DNA of 64,000 bases from Variovorax sp. Sphag1AA (GTDB lineage: Bacteria > Pseudomonadota > Gammaproteobacteria > Burkholderiales > Burkholderiaceae_C). How positions within the stretch are numbered: the stretch's first letter is position 1; every line of letters starts with the position of its first letter. The position numbers and the translations under genes were made by a program. Of this stretch, positions 17,330-25,673 are shown piece by piece. Below the pieces are notes generated by a model that saw nothing but the letters and a program-made list of their open reading frames with translations, was not told the DNA's origin and did not search any database. The stretch spans positions 248,001 to 312,000 of the forward strand of contig NZ_JACHYC010000003.1 of the NCBI RefSeq assembly GCF_014192575.1, given 5' to 3'.

Positions 17330-18115
17330 TCAGTCCTCGAAGATCGCGACCGCGCGCGTCCAGCCGGCCGAAGCGCCGCGGATCTTGTGCGGGAAGCAGC
17401 AGATGGTGAAGCCGTCGCCGGGCAGCGATTCCAGGTTGTGCAGCTTCTCCAGGTGGCAGTAGCCAATGTCGCGCCCGGCCTTGTGGCCCTCCCAGATGAG
17501 CGACACGTCGCCTGTCTGCGCGATGCGCTGGGCGGTGTAGCTGAAGGGTGCGTCCCAGCTCCAGGCGTCGGTCCCCGTGAGGCGCACGCCCCGCTCGAGG
17601 AGATACATGGTGGCCTCGTAGCCCATGCCGCAGCCCGCCGAGAGGTAGTCCCCGTGGCCGTAGCGCTCGCCGGCGCGCGTGTTCACCACCACGATGTCCA
17701 TCGGACGCAGCACGTGACCGATGCGCACCAGCTCCGCCTCGACGTCCGCCGCCGTGGCGACGTAGCCATCCGGCAGGTGCCGGAAGTCCAGCTTCACGCC
17801 CGGGCGGAAGCACCAGTCCAGCGGCACCTCGTCGATGGTGATCGAGGGGCGGCTGCCGCCCAGCTTCGCATCCTGCGTCGAGTGGAAGTGGTAGGGCGCA
17901 TCGAGGTGCGTCCCGTTGTGCGTGGACAGGCTCACCCACTCGGCGGCCGCGGCCTCGCCGTCCGGGTAGTCCTCGGCCCGCGTGCCCGGTATGAGCTGCA
18001 TGAACTCCTGCACGGTCTCGCCGTGCGTCTGGTAGGTGATCTTCGGTGCGAGCGGCGGCGGGTCGGAGGGAACGTCGTTCTCCAGATAGATCGACAGGTC
18101 GACGAAGCGGGGCAT
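17330..18115 (-). CDS. Cyclase-family (kynurenine formamidase-like) metal hydrolase
   Basis: A 261-residue enzyme with the family motif HNGTHLDAPYHFH: His66, His70, Asp72 and His76 are expected divalent-metal ligands. The N-terminus is MPRFVDLSIYLENDVPSDPP. Family members hydrolyse formamides (kynurenine formamidase, KynB) or act as cyclases or dehydratases (isatin hydrolase, polyketide cyclases). It is longer than KynB (about 210), and no tryptophan genes are nearby, so KynB function is unlikely. GAGGGGAG precedes ATG 18115. Its position between an FAH-family enzyme and a DenD-like dehydrogenase suggests a ring-opening or amide-hydrolysis step. Confidence 0.87.
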   Translation of the reverse strand: MPRFVDLSIYLENDVPSDPPPLAPKITYQTHGETVQEFMQLIPGTRAEDYPDGEAAAAEWVSLSTHNGTHLDAPYHFHSTQDAKLGGSRPSITIDEVPLDWCFRPGVKLDFRHLPDGYVATAADVEAELVRIGHVLRPMDIVVVNTRAGERYGHGDYLSAGCGMGYEATMYLLERGVRLTGTDAWSWDAPFSYTAQRIAQTGDVSLIWEGHKAGRDIGYCHLEKLHNLESLPGDGFTICCFPHKIRGASAGWTRAVAIFED

Positions 18116-18132
18116 CTTGCTGTGCTCCCCTC

Positions 18133-19122
18133 TCAGGCGCCGGACGCCGGCGCCTGCACCACGCGCTGGTCGATCGCGCCGAAGACTGGCCGGCCGTCTC
18201 GACGGGCCTCCATGCGCACGCGGTCGCCAAAGCGCATGAAGGGTGTGGTGCTCGTGCCGCCGGCAATCTGCTCGATGGCGCGCCGCTCGGCGATGCACGC
18301 AGAACCGTTGGCACCCCCTTCGTTCGACACCGTGCCCGATCCGATGATGGTGCCGGCCGACAGCCTGCGCGTGCGGGCGGCATGCGCGATCAGCTGATCG
18401 AAGCCGAAGTTCATCTCGCGGCCGTTCGGATGGCCGAACCACTGCCCGTTGTACTGGACCTCCAGGTCCAGCTGCACGCGGCCATCGTGCCAGTTGGCGC
18501 CGATCTCGTCGGGCGTCACGGCCACCGGTGCGAAGCTCGAAGAGGGTTTGGCCTGGAAGAAGCCGAAGCCGGTGCGCATCTCGCGAGGGCCGAAGGCGCG
18601 CAGGCTCACGTCGTTGATCTGCACCAGCAGCACGATGCGATCGAGCGCGGCGACGGCCGGGCATCCCATCGGCACGTCCCTCACGATGACGCCGAACTCG
18701 CCCTCGAAGTCGATCCCGTCGGCTTCGTCCGGCAGGGGGATGTCGTCATGCGCGCCGAGCAGGTCGTCGGAGCCGCCCTGGTACATCAGCGGAATGCGTT
18801 CGATGTCCGGTATGGGCGGCATGTTGAAGGCCCTTTCCATCAGGCGACCATGGTTCAGGAATGCTGAGCCGTCGCACCACTGGGGCGCGCGAGGAAGCGG
18901 AGCGGCGGCCTGCGCCGGGTCGAAATCGAAGGCGCTAATGGCGGCCCCTGCGTTGAGCGTTTCGTACAGCGCGGCGAGCAGCGGCGCGGTGTCGACCCAG
19001 CGCTCCACTGCGTCCAGCAGCGTGGGCGCGATATGGGTCGCATCGACGGCCTGACGCAGGTCGGTCGAGACCACGACCAGGCGGCCGTCCTTGTGGCCGT
19101 TCTTGAGGGTTGCAAGCTTCAT
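18133..19122 (-). CDS. Fumarylacetoacetate hydrolase (FAH) family protein
   Basis: A 329-residue enzyme. An N-terminal domain (MKLATLKNGHKDGRLVVVST) is followed by the FAH catalytic domain: IDFEGEFGVIVRDVPMG gives the E-x-E-type metal ligands, LLVQINDVSLRAFGPREM and FFQAKPSSSFAPVAVTPDEI are the conserved substrate-loop regions, and GTIIGSGTVSNEGG is the C-terminal strand. Family reactions are C-C hydrolysis, decarboxylation or hydration of 2,4-dioxo or 2-oxo-enol acids. Its ATG overlaps the SMP-30 stop codon by 4 bp, so it is translated with it. The likely role is cleavage or hydration of an oxo-acid after lactone opening. Confidence 0.9.
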   Translation of the reverse strand: MKLATLKNGHKDGRLVVVSTDLRQAVDATHIAPTLLDAVERWVDTAPLLAALYETLNAGAAISAFDFDPAQAAAPLPRAPQWCDGSAFLNHGRLMERAFNMPPIPDIERIPLMYQGGSDDLLGAHDDIPLPDEADGIDFEGEFGVIVRDVPMGCPAVAALDRIVLLVQINDVSLRAFGPREMRTGFGFFQAKPSSSFAPVAVTPDEIGANWHDGRVQLDLEVQYNGQWFGHPNGREMNFGFDQLIAHAARTRRLSAGTIIGSGTVSNEGGANGSACIAERRAIEQIAGGTSTTPFMRFGDRVRMEARRDGRPVFGAIDQRVVQAPASGA

Positions 19123-20156
19123 GTGGGAAAGTCTTCGTTCCAGTGGACGGGTGCCAGCCCGGGGACGGGCGAGCGGAAGCTGGGCAGCGTGGTGCCACGC
19201 AGGCTGCCCAAGTAGACGGTCTGCAGGTCCGGCCCGCCGAATGTCAGGCTGGCCATCCAGGGGGCCAGGGTGCCGCAGGCGGCAGCCATGATTTCGGGTG
19301 TCAGGGTGCGGGCTTCGTAGTGGGCGTCGAGTTCGCGCGTGGCCTCGGGGTTTCCGTCGTCGAGCAGGGTGAGCAGTTCGCCGTCAGGCGTGATGGCCAC
19401 CAGGCGGTCGGCCATGACCAGCGTCACCCACAGGTTGCCGAAAGCATCGAAGGCAAAGCCATCGGGAAAGCCTGGCAGCTTGCTCGGCCCGTACACCTCT
19501 CGCGTACCCAGCGAGCCATCTGCGCGCACTTGCAAGCGGGAGATGCGGCGGGCGTTGCTCTCCACCACGTAGAGCCATTCTTCCGCTGCGTCCATTCGGA
19601 TCTCGTTGGTGCCTTCGAAGCCGTCCGCCACGATGCGCGGGCCCTTCTCGTCGATGACCGCGATGTAACCATCCGCGGCGCGCGCGTTGATGGAGTCGGT
19701 CCACGGGTTCATTCGCGTGGTGACCGTGAGCCAGACCCGCCCGCGTCGATCTCGCAGGACGAAGTTGGCTTTGCCCAGCGGTTCGCCGTCCAGTCGATCG
19801 AACAACCGGCGTACCTGGCCTTCGCGCGTCATGACGTCGACGGAATCGGTGCCCCAGTTGGCCACCACGATCTCGCCTCCAGGCAGGAAGGCCATCCCGT
19901 TGGGAAGCGATCCATGGCTTTGCACATAGCGGCTGTCGAAGTCGATCGCGGCATCAGGGCTTGCGGCGTCAAAGGGGACCACCAGCTGCTGCTGCCCATC
20001 GGTCGAGATGCGCATGGCGCCGCCTCGTGCATCCGCTGCCCAGAGCGTTCCGTTGCGCTCCGCCAGGACGCATTCCGGGCGTTGCAGGTTCTGGCCCACA
20101 TGCCGGATCGCAGCACGATCGACCTGCCAGCCTCTGAGGGGATTGTTCTTGACCAT
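19119..20156 (-). CDS. SMP-30/gluconolactonase-type lactonase
   Basis: A 345-residue six-bladed beta-propeller of the SMP-30/LRE family. Metal-site candidates are the Glu in NLQRPECVLAERNGTLWAAD, the Asn in EGTNEIRMDAAEEWLYVVES and the Asp in GFPDGFAFDAFGNLWVTL. It would open a sugar-acid or similar lactone. It is the first gene of the cluster, and its start at 20156 (MVKNNPLRGW) faces the LysR gene. Thirty further residues upstream are open but would run into the promoter region. It lacks an obvious signal peptide, so a cytoplasmic lactonase is expected. Confidence 0.88.
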   Translation of the reverse strand: MVKNNPLRGWQVDRAAIRHVGQNLQRPECVLAERNGTLWAADARGGAMRISTDGQQQLVVPFDAASPDAAIDFDSRYVQSHGSLPNGMAFLPGGEIVVANWGTDSVDVMTREGQVRRLFDRLDGEPLGKANFVLRDRRGRVWLTVTTRMNPWTDSINARAADGYIAVIDEKGPRIVADGFEGTNEIRMDAAEEWLYVVESNARRISRLQVRADGSLGTREVYGPSKLPGFPDGFAFDAFGNLWVTLVMADRLVAITPDGELLTLLDDGNPEATRELDAHYEARTLTPEIMAAACGTLAPWMASLTFGGPDLQTVYLGSLRGTTLPSFRSPVPGLAPVHWNEDFPT

Positions 20157-20219
20157 GCGGCTCTTGTCTCGAAGAGCGCGCAGCTTAGGTCCGCCATCTC
20201 GCGGGCACCAACCGATTCT

Positions 20220-20241
20220 TCCGATACCAGCCATCGTCGGA
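20220..20241. promoter_or_regulatory. Candidate LysR operator in the divergent promoter
   Basis: A dyad TCCGA-N12-TCGGA lies between the lactonase start (20156, minus) and the LysR start (20292, plus). Divergent LysR genes usually bind such an interrupted dyad and control both directions. The arms are only five bases, so chance occurrence in GC-rich DNA cannot be excluded. Confidence 0.35.
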
Positions 20242-20291
20242 CGCAATGCCTGCGCCTCGCTAAGATGGCCTCGGACCTATGGAGACACACA

Positions 20292-21206
20292 GTGCGTTAC
20301 CAGCGCATCGACCTCAACCTGCTGATCGCCCTCGACGCCTTGCTGGCCGAGCGCAACGTTACCCGCGCCGCGGAGCGCATGCACATGACCCAGTCGGCCA
20401 TGAGCGGCGTGCTGTCGAGGCTGCGCGAATACCTCGATGACTCCCTGCTCGTGCCGGTGGGCCGCAGCATGCAGCTGACGCCGCGGGCCGAAAGCCTGAT
20501 CGAGCCGGTGCGCAACATCATCCTTCAGGTGGACGCCACCCTCGGGGTCAAGCCGGAGTTTGAGCCGGCCACTGCGCAGCGCCACTTTCGCATCATCGCG
20601 TCCGACTACGTGACGCAGGTGCTGCTCGCAGAGGTGCTGCGCCGCATCGCACAGTTGGCGCCCCATCTGAGCTTCGACGTGCGTCCCACCTACGCCGGAA
20701 TGGCGCAGGACCTGGATCAGGGTCGCGTCGACTTCCTCATCACGCCGGCCCACCTTACGCTCTCGGACCATCCGCAGGCCGTGCTGTTCGACGACACCTA
20801 CCATGTGATCGCCTGCCAGCAGAACCGCGAGATGGTGGATGGCATCACCCTCGAGCAATACCAGTCGGTGGGTCATGTGGTCTACCAGGCCGAACAGGGG
20901 ACCAATCCCTGGTTCGAGCAGTGGTACGCCAACCAGCACGGCAACACCCGGCGTATCGAGGTGGTGGCGCACGGCTTTCTGCTGATGCCACGCTTCGTGG
21001 TGGGCACAGGCCGAATCGCGACCATCCAGACCCGCCTGGCCAAGCAGTTTGTTCAAGCAATGCCGTTGAGGCTATTGGAGCCGCCGCTGGAAACGCCCCG
21101 CCTTACCGAAGTGCTGCAATGGCATCGATATCGCGATGACGACCCGGGAGTGCAATGGGTTCGCGACCAGGTCGTTTCCTTGGCCCATGTGATGCCTGCG
21201 ATTTGA
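20292..21206 (+). CDS. LysR-family regulator, NodD-like
   Basis: A 304-residue transcription factor. The helix-turn-helix region is YQRIDLNLLIALDALLAERN followed by VTRAAERMHMTQSAMSGVLS, then a LysR substrate-binding domain. The opening resembles the NodD branch of the family. I prefer GTG 20292 as start because GGAGAC lies 6 bases upstream and NodD-like proteins begin at this point; ATG 20265 would add nine residues. It is transcribed away from the lactonase cluster and is the obvious candidate for its inducer-responsive activator. polB starts 4 bp after its stop. Confidence 0.9.
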   Translation: MRYQRIDLNLLIALDALLAERNVTRAAERMHMTQSAMSGVLSRLREYLDDSLLVPVGRSMQLTPRAESLIEPVRNIILQVDATLGVKPEFEPATAQRHFRIIASDYVTQVLLAEVLRRIAQLAPHLSFDVRPTYAGMAQDLDQGRVDFLITPAHLTLSDHPQAVLFDDTYHVIACQQNREMVDGITLEQYQSVGHVVYQAEQGTNPWFEQWYANQHGNTRRIEVVAHGFLLMPRFVVGTGRIATIQTRLAKQFVQAMPLRLLEPPLETPRLTEVLQWHRYRDDDPGVQWVRDQVVSLAHVMPAI

Positions 21207-21209
21207 GTT

Positions 21210-23582
21210 GTGGTCCCCACTGAAATCAAGGGTTTCATCCTCACTCGCCACTGGCGGGATGTCACGACAGGTACCGAGATCGAGTACTGGCTGGCCACAG
21301 ATGCGGGGCCGAGGAAAGTGGTCCTGACCTCCCAGACGTCTGTCGCGTTCGTCGAAACGAAGCACAGAGCGTCGGTCGAAACGCATCTCGCCGCGATGCC
21401 AGGGCTGGAGCTGCGCGAACTCGAACTGAAGTCCTTTCACCAGGAACCCGTCGTCGGCGTCTACTCGAAGCATTTCCGCCAACTAGGTCGATTGGCGCGT
21501 GCCCTCCGGACACAGGGCATCCCACTGTTCGAAGCCGATGTGCGTCCGCACGATCGCTTCCTGATGGAACGGTTCATCACCGCCGGCGTGCTGGTCGAAG
21601 GAGGGAAAGCGGACTCCTCCACCATCGTCGACTGCAAGCTGAAGCCTGCGCCCGATTACCGGCCGGTGTTGAAAGTGGTGTCGCTGGACATCGAGACGAG
21701 CCAGGACGAGGAGCTCTATTCCATTGCGCTGGACGGGGCGGTTGAACGTGTTGTCTTCATGCTCGGCGAGCGGCCACCCGAATCGAACGACCCCACGGAC
21801 TTCTCCCTCATCTATTGCCCGACCCGCAAGGCCTTGCTGGAGAAGCTCAACGATTGGTTCGAGAGGAACGACCCGGACGTCATCATCGGATGGAGCGTCA
21901 TCCAGTTCGACCTGCGCGTTCTGCAGAAGGGTGCAGACGCGTGCGGGGCGCAACTTCTCCTGGGCCGCGAGCGTCGGCCCATCGATTGGCGGACCCATCC
22001 GGGGAAGCAGGGCTATCTGTTCGCGGCGGTGCCCGGCCGAGTGGTCATCGACGGCATCGAGGCGCTCAGAGCTGCGTCGAGGAGCTTCTCGTCCTTCAGC
22101 CTGGAGTCCGTTTCACAGGAACTGCTGGGCGAGGGCAAGGCCATCGGCGACGAGTACGACAAGATGGCCGAGATCGAGCGGCGCTACCAGGAGGACAAGC
22201 CTGCGCTCGCGCTCTACAACATCCGGGACTGCGAGTTGGTCCTGCGCATCTTCGAGAAGACGAACCTTCTGCAGTTCATGATGGAGCGTGCCCACACCAC
22301 GGGCCTTCAGGTAGACCACTTCGGTGGTTCCATTGCCGCGTTCAGCCATCACTACCTGCCGCGAATGCATCGTCTGGGCTACGTCGCGCCGAATGTGGGC
22401 GAGATTCAGAGCAAGGCGTTCCCCGGTGGGTATGTGATGGACTCCAAGCCGGGGTTCTATGACTCGGTCGTCGTCCTGGACTACAAGAGCCTCTACCCCT
22501 CGATCATTCGAACGTTTCTGGTCGACCCGGTCGGCTTTGTGGAAGGCGCGAACGCGAGCGACCCGGCAACGCTCGTGAAGGGACCGCAAGGCACCTTGTT
22601 CTCGCGCGAGAAGCATTGCCTGCCTGCAATCGTGACCACCCTTTGGCGGGCTCGAGACGCGGCCAAGCTCGCCAGGAACGAGTCGCTGTCCCAGGCGCTG
22701 AAGCTGCTCATGAATTCCTTTGCCGGCGTGCTGGGTGCAGCCGACTGCCGCTTCTTCAATCCCAAGGTCGTCTCCGCCATCACGTTGCGGGGGCACGAGA
22801 TGATGAAGCTCACGCGCACGTTCGTGGAGAAGCGGGGCTACGAGGCCATCTACGGCGACACCGACTCCATCTTCATCTGGCTCAAGCGCACCCACACCAA
22901 CGAGGAAGCGCATGCCATCGCGGCCAATCTGGTGAGCGACATCAACGACTGGTGGACCCGCACGCTGCGCGAGGAGCACGGCTTGGCGAACTTCCTTGAA
23001 ATCGAGTTCGACACCCACTACAAGAAGTTCTTCATGCCGACCATTCGCGGGTCAGACGTGGGCAGCAAGAAGCGCTACGCGGGCCTGAGCGTGGATGCTG
23101 CGGGCAAGGAAGAGATGGTCTACCGCGGCTTGGAGATGGCCCGTAGCGACTGGACTCTGTTGGCGCGCCAGTTCCAGGAAGGGCTGCTCTCACGCATCTT
23201 CCACGGCGACCCTTTCAAGGCGTTCGTGGCCGACTATGCGCGCTCGACGTTGGCCGGGCAGAAAGATGACCTGCTCGTCTACCGGAAGCGGCTGCGCCAT
23301 CGTCTCGATGCCTATCAGGTCAACGTGCCGCCGCAGGTCCGTGCCGCTCGCATTGCCGACGAATACAACGGCCGGGTCAACCGACCTCTCCAGTACCAGA
23401 AGGGCGGGTGGATTCAATACGTCATGACGCAGAACGGCCCGGAGCCGCTGGAGACACGGCATTCGCGCATCGACTACGAACACTACCTGACCAAGCAGCT
23501 CCAGCCGATTGCCGATGCCATCCTCCAGCCAATGGGGGAGAGTTTCGTGGCACTGACGAGCGCGCAGCAAGGGCTTTTCTGA
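21210..23582 (+). CDS. polB: DNA polymerase II (family B)
   Basis: A 790-residue family B polymerase with 3'-5' proofreading, used in replication restart and bypass of damage. The opening KGFILTRHWRDVTTGTEIEY is that of enterobacterial PolB. Exonuclease motif I is DIET at residues 160-163. Polymerase motif A is DYKSLYPSII (424-433), motif B KLLMNSFAGVLG, and motif C YGDTDS (548-553), so it should be active. Length matches E. coli PolB (783). GTG 21210 is the only reasonable start; no clear ribosome site is visible and the LysR stop is 3 bp before it. Immediately after its stop lies a truncated luciferase-like monooxygenase, which suggests that polB was inserted here. Confidence 0.93.
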   Translation: MVPTEIKGFILTRHWRDVTTGTEIEYWLATDAGPRKVVLTSQTSVAFVETKHRASVETHLAAMPGLELRELELKSFHQEPVVGVYSKHFRQLGRLARALRTQGIPLFEADVRPHDRFLMERFITAGVLVEGGKADSSTIVDCKLKPAPDYRPVLKVVSLDIETSQDEELYSIALDGAVERVVFMLGERPPESNDPTDFSLIYCPTRKALLEKLNDWFERNDPDVIIGWSVIQFDLRVLQKGADACGAQLLLGRERRPIDWRTHPGKQGYLFAAVPGRVVIDGIEALRAASRSFSSFSLESVSQELLGEGKAIGDEYDKMAEIERRYQEDKPALALYNIRDCELVLRIFEKTNLLQFMMERAHTTGLQVDHFGGSIAAFSHHYLPRMHRLGYVAPNVGEIQSKAFPGGYVMDSKPGFYDSVVVLDYKSLYPSIIRTFLVDPVGFVEGANASDPATLVKGPQGTLFSREKHCLPAIVTTLWRARDAAKLARNESLSQALKLLMNSFAGVLGAADCRFFNPKVVSAITLRGHEMMKLTRTFVEKRGYEAIYGDTDSIFIWLKRTHTNEEAHAIAANLVSDINDWWTRTLREEHGLANFLEIEFDTHYKKFFMPTIRGSDVGSKKRYAGLSVDAAGKEEMVYRGLEMARSDWTLLARQFQEGLLSRIFHGDPFKAFVADYARSTLAGQKDDLLVYRKRLRHRLDAYQVNVPPQVRAARIADEYNGRVNRPLQYQKGGWIQYVMTQNGPEPLETRHSRIDYEHYLTKQLQPIADAILQPMGESFVALTSAQQGLF

Positions 23583-23586
23583 ACGT

Positions 23587-23676
23587 GCCCAGGTTGACGG
23601 CGCGCGCAACGGCCTCACAGGCAGTGGCACCTTCTGGGATTGGGCTCTTGTCGAGCAATGACAGGCGATAACTCAT
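23587..23676 (-). pseudogene. N-terminal remnant of an LLM-class flavin monooxygenase
   Basis: On the minus strand from ATG 23676 the translation reads MSYRLSLLDKSPIPEGATAC then EAVARAVNL, an almost textbook start of luciferase-like (LLM class) flavin-dependent oxidoreductases. Homology stops after about 29 residues, right where the 3' end of polB begins (23582), and the rest of the frame is antisense to polB. The other ~300 residues are missing. This marks a breakpoint. Confidence 0.6.
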
Positions 23677-23879
23677 GCGGGTCATTCTCGAAACCGCCGT
23701 GTCACATCCCAAGTGATGAATTCAGTGATGTTCATGCGGTCCGCGCACGAAAATTCAAGGAACGTGGACGAGCCACCGAATATGAATCCTCGGGAAACGT
23801 AGTTGTCAGCGTCGCGTGCTGTGACTACCGTCTGAAATTGATAGTGGGGTTGTCTCCTCGTCGTATTCGGGCGACGTTC
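23677..23879. other. Intergenic stretch between the monooxygenase remnant and the SDR gene
   Basis: Together with the remnant and the terminator this makes the only gene-poor stretch above 300 bp (23583-23928). It would have held the promoter of the lost monooxygenase. A short direct repeat GTGATG-aattca-GTGATG-type occurs near 23713-23730. No convincing ORF or RNA gene was seen. Confidence 0.4.
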
Positions 23880-23906
23880 GCGGGTCCATGCGGCCCGCTT
23901 TTTTTT
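23880..23906 (+). terminator. Intrinsic terminator
   Basis: Stem GCGGGTC / GGCCCGC (one G-U pair) with a 5-base loop, followed by eight T residues at 23899-23906. It lies 23 bp before the SDR start and points the same way, so it would end transcription coming from polB and insulate the SDR gene, or act as a leader terminator of it. Confidence 0.6.
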
Positions 23907-23928
23907 GGCAGAACGAAAGGACTGAATC

Positions 23929-24702
23929 ATGAGCAGCAAGTCTTCGGTCGAGCGCACGCAGGTGGCATGGATCGCCGGTGTCGGCGCCAGCGCAGGGCTC
24001 GGCGCGGCCCTGGCACGTCGGTTCGCCCGCGGCGGCTTCGCAGTTGCATTGACCGGGCGCACCGCGCAGCAGCTACAAGTGGTGGCCTCCGAGATCGAGG
24101 CAGCGGGCGGGCAGGCACATGCCTTCGCAGGGGATGTTGCAAGCGAAGCGGAGATCCACGGAATCGGGCAGCGCGTGCAAGCGCTCGGCGCGTTGACGTT
24201 CGCTGCCTTCAACGCCGCGAGTGCTGTGCGAGCGCCGACGCTCGAGCTCACGGTCGAGCAGTTCACGCAGGCGTGGCGCACCAGTACCCTCGGGGGCTTC
24301 ATCTTCGGGCGTGAAGCGCTTCAACTGCTGCAGGCAAATGGGCTGGATCCGCGAGCGCCGAACGGACGCGGCAGCCTCCTGTTCACCGGTGCGACGGCCG
24401 CCCTGCGGGGCAAGCCGCCGTTCGCTGCATTCGCTGCGGCCAAGGCCGGTCTACGGTCGCTCAGCCAGAGCCTGGCGCGAGAGTTTGGGCCGCAGGGCAT
24501 TCACGTGGCCCACGTGGTGATCGACGGCGGCATCGATGGCGAGAGGCTCCGCAGCAATGCACCCCAGCGCGTGGAGCAAGCCGGTGAAGACGGACTGCTC
24601 AGCCTGGACGCGATCGCGGAGAGCTACTGGCAACTGCACCTGCAGCATCGCAGCGCCTGGACGCAGGAACTCGACCTGCGACCGTTCAAGGAACCTTTCT
24701 GA
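23929..24702 (+). CDS. SDR-like protein lacking the catalytic tyrosine (SDR_c10-type)
   Basis: A 257-residue protein with SDR fold features: VAWIAGVGASAGLGAALARR is a modified glycine-rich motif (GVGASAGLG), FAAFNAASAVRAP replaces the NNAG motif, and LLFTGATAALRG covers the active-site Ser strand with Thr/Gly. At the YxxxK position the sequence is FAAAK, so the Tyr is Phe. The end AWTQELDLRPFKEPF is characteristic of a subgroup of SDRs known to lack the usual Tyr and to have an incomplete nucleotide motif. Its reaction is unknown. Good ribosome site GAAAGG before ATG 23929; the terminator just upstream makes it a single-gene unit. Confidence 0.85.
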   Translation: MSSKSSVERTQVAWIAGVGASAGLGAALARRFARGGFAVALTGRTAQQLQVVASEIEAAGGQAHAFAGDVASEAEIHGIGQRVQALGALTFAAFNAASAVRAPTLELTVEQFTQAWRTSTLGGFIFGREALQLLQANGLDPRAPNGRGSLLFTGATAALRGKPPFAAFAAAKAGLRSLSQSLAREFGPQGIHVAHVVIDGGIDGERLRSNAPQRVEQAGEDGLLSLDAIAESYWQLHLQHRSAWTQELDLRPFKEPF

Positions 24703-24714
24703 GGAGCGTGCCCG

Positions 24715-25089
24715 TTACGCAGCGAGCCTGTGCGCGGGCCCCGCATCGGCAGCTTCGCGTGCCCGCCGGGCCTCGTAGCTGCGCAGTTGCGCGTAAGCGA
24801 GCGGCAGAAGCACCGTGTCGGCGGTGGACCAACGCCCGACCACGGTCTGTGTCGGCGCCAGGCCGAAGAAGCGCAAGGTCTCGAAGGGATGGCGCGCAGG
24901 GTCCCGCGCGCGATTGGCTGCGTTGCGCTGCGGTCCGTCGATGACGGCGCGCAGCAGTGCGCCATCAGGATCGGCGGCCTCGCGTCGTGGTGCCGCGAAG
25001 CTGCAGACAGGCGCGAGCAGCGCAGCAGCGAGAACGCGTCGACGGTCCGGCGACAGGCAACGAAGATGGTGGGCAGGGGAGCGTTCCAT
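24715..25089 (-). pseudogene. Truncated secreted SAM-methyltransferase-like gene
   Basis: A 124-residue frame. After a short Arg-rich start and hydrophobic stretch (RRRVLAAALLAPVCSFAAPR) it reads LLRAVIDGPQRNAANRARDP and ARHPFETLRFFGLAPTQTVV, which matches the start of a family of exported class I methyltransferase-like proteins of about 260 residues (I-GPQR---N-ARD--RHP-ETL-FFG--P--TVVE). The match ends just before the SAM-binding glycines; the remaining 40 residues are unrelated. I regard it as a broken gene. It lies just downstream of the aldo/keto reductase remnant on the same strand. Confidence 0.5.
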
Positions 25090-25110
25090 ATGCGAGTGCT
25101 TTGTTGTCTT

Positions 25111-25446
25111 TCATTGCCAGTCGTGAGAGGGCTTGTGCCACAGATCGATGCCACCCTCGATGGCGTGACGGTCGATCTCCGCCAGCTCTTCGGCCGTGAA
25201 CGCCAGATGCTTCAGTGCGGCGACGTTCTCCACGATCTGCTCGGGCCGGCTGGCACCGATCAGCGCCGAACTCACGCGCGGGTCGCGCAGCGTCCAGGCC
25301 AGTGCGAGCTGCGCCAGGCTCTGGCCACGCCGCCGCGCGATCTCGCGCAGGGCACGAGCACGCACGAGGTTGTCTTCCGACAGGTGCTCCGCCTTGAGCG
25401 AGCCGGCACCCGGGCGGTTCACACGCGCGTCGGTCGGTACTTGAAC
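25111..25446 (-). pseudogene. C-terminal remnant of an aldo/keto reductase (YghZ-like)
   Basis: The last ~112 residues of the frame ending at 25111 read ARALREIARRRGQSLAQLAL, AWTLRDPRVSSALIGASRPE, QIVENVAALKHLAFTAEELA, EIDRHAIEGGIDLWHKPSHD. This is the C-terminal third of the YghZ-type aldo/keto reductases, including the ALIGASRPEQ NADP-binding segment. The catalytic barrel (Asp, Tyr, Lys, His) and any start are missing upstream of about 25446. An additional 80 residues of open frame upstream show no resemblance. Confidence 0.75.
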
Positions 25447-25673
25447 GCCTGGCGCGTCGCTTGGACCTGGCCGAAGGCGTCGTGGCTTCGCTCGATCAAT
25501 CTTGGCGCCCGAATCCTCAGGTCGATGGCGAGGTTCGGTCGGCTTGATCAAGGAGTCGACAGGCAGCTTCGCCGTCGCGTTGTTGCCTCGAAGGAGCGGA
25601 TTTGCCACGACGCGACGGCAGTGTGATGATCCGCTCGTGTTGCTGAACGGCGTGGCTTCAAGGACGAGGCGAT

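Noticed and set aside
17330..18115. Calling the cyclase-family gene kynurenine formamidase (kynB)
   Set aside because: The metal motif fits, but length and neighbourhood do not; no tryptophan-degradation genes are present.
21210..23582. polB as a sign of a prophage or mobile island
   Set aside because: The protein is of the chromosomal PolB type, and no integrase, transposase or phage genes lie nearby; only the breakpoints suggest insertion.
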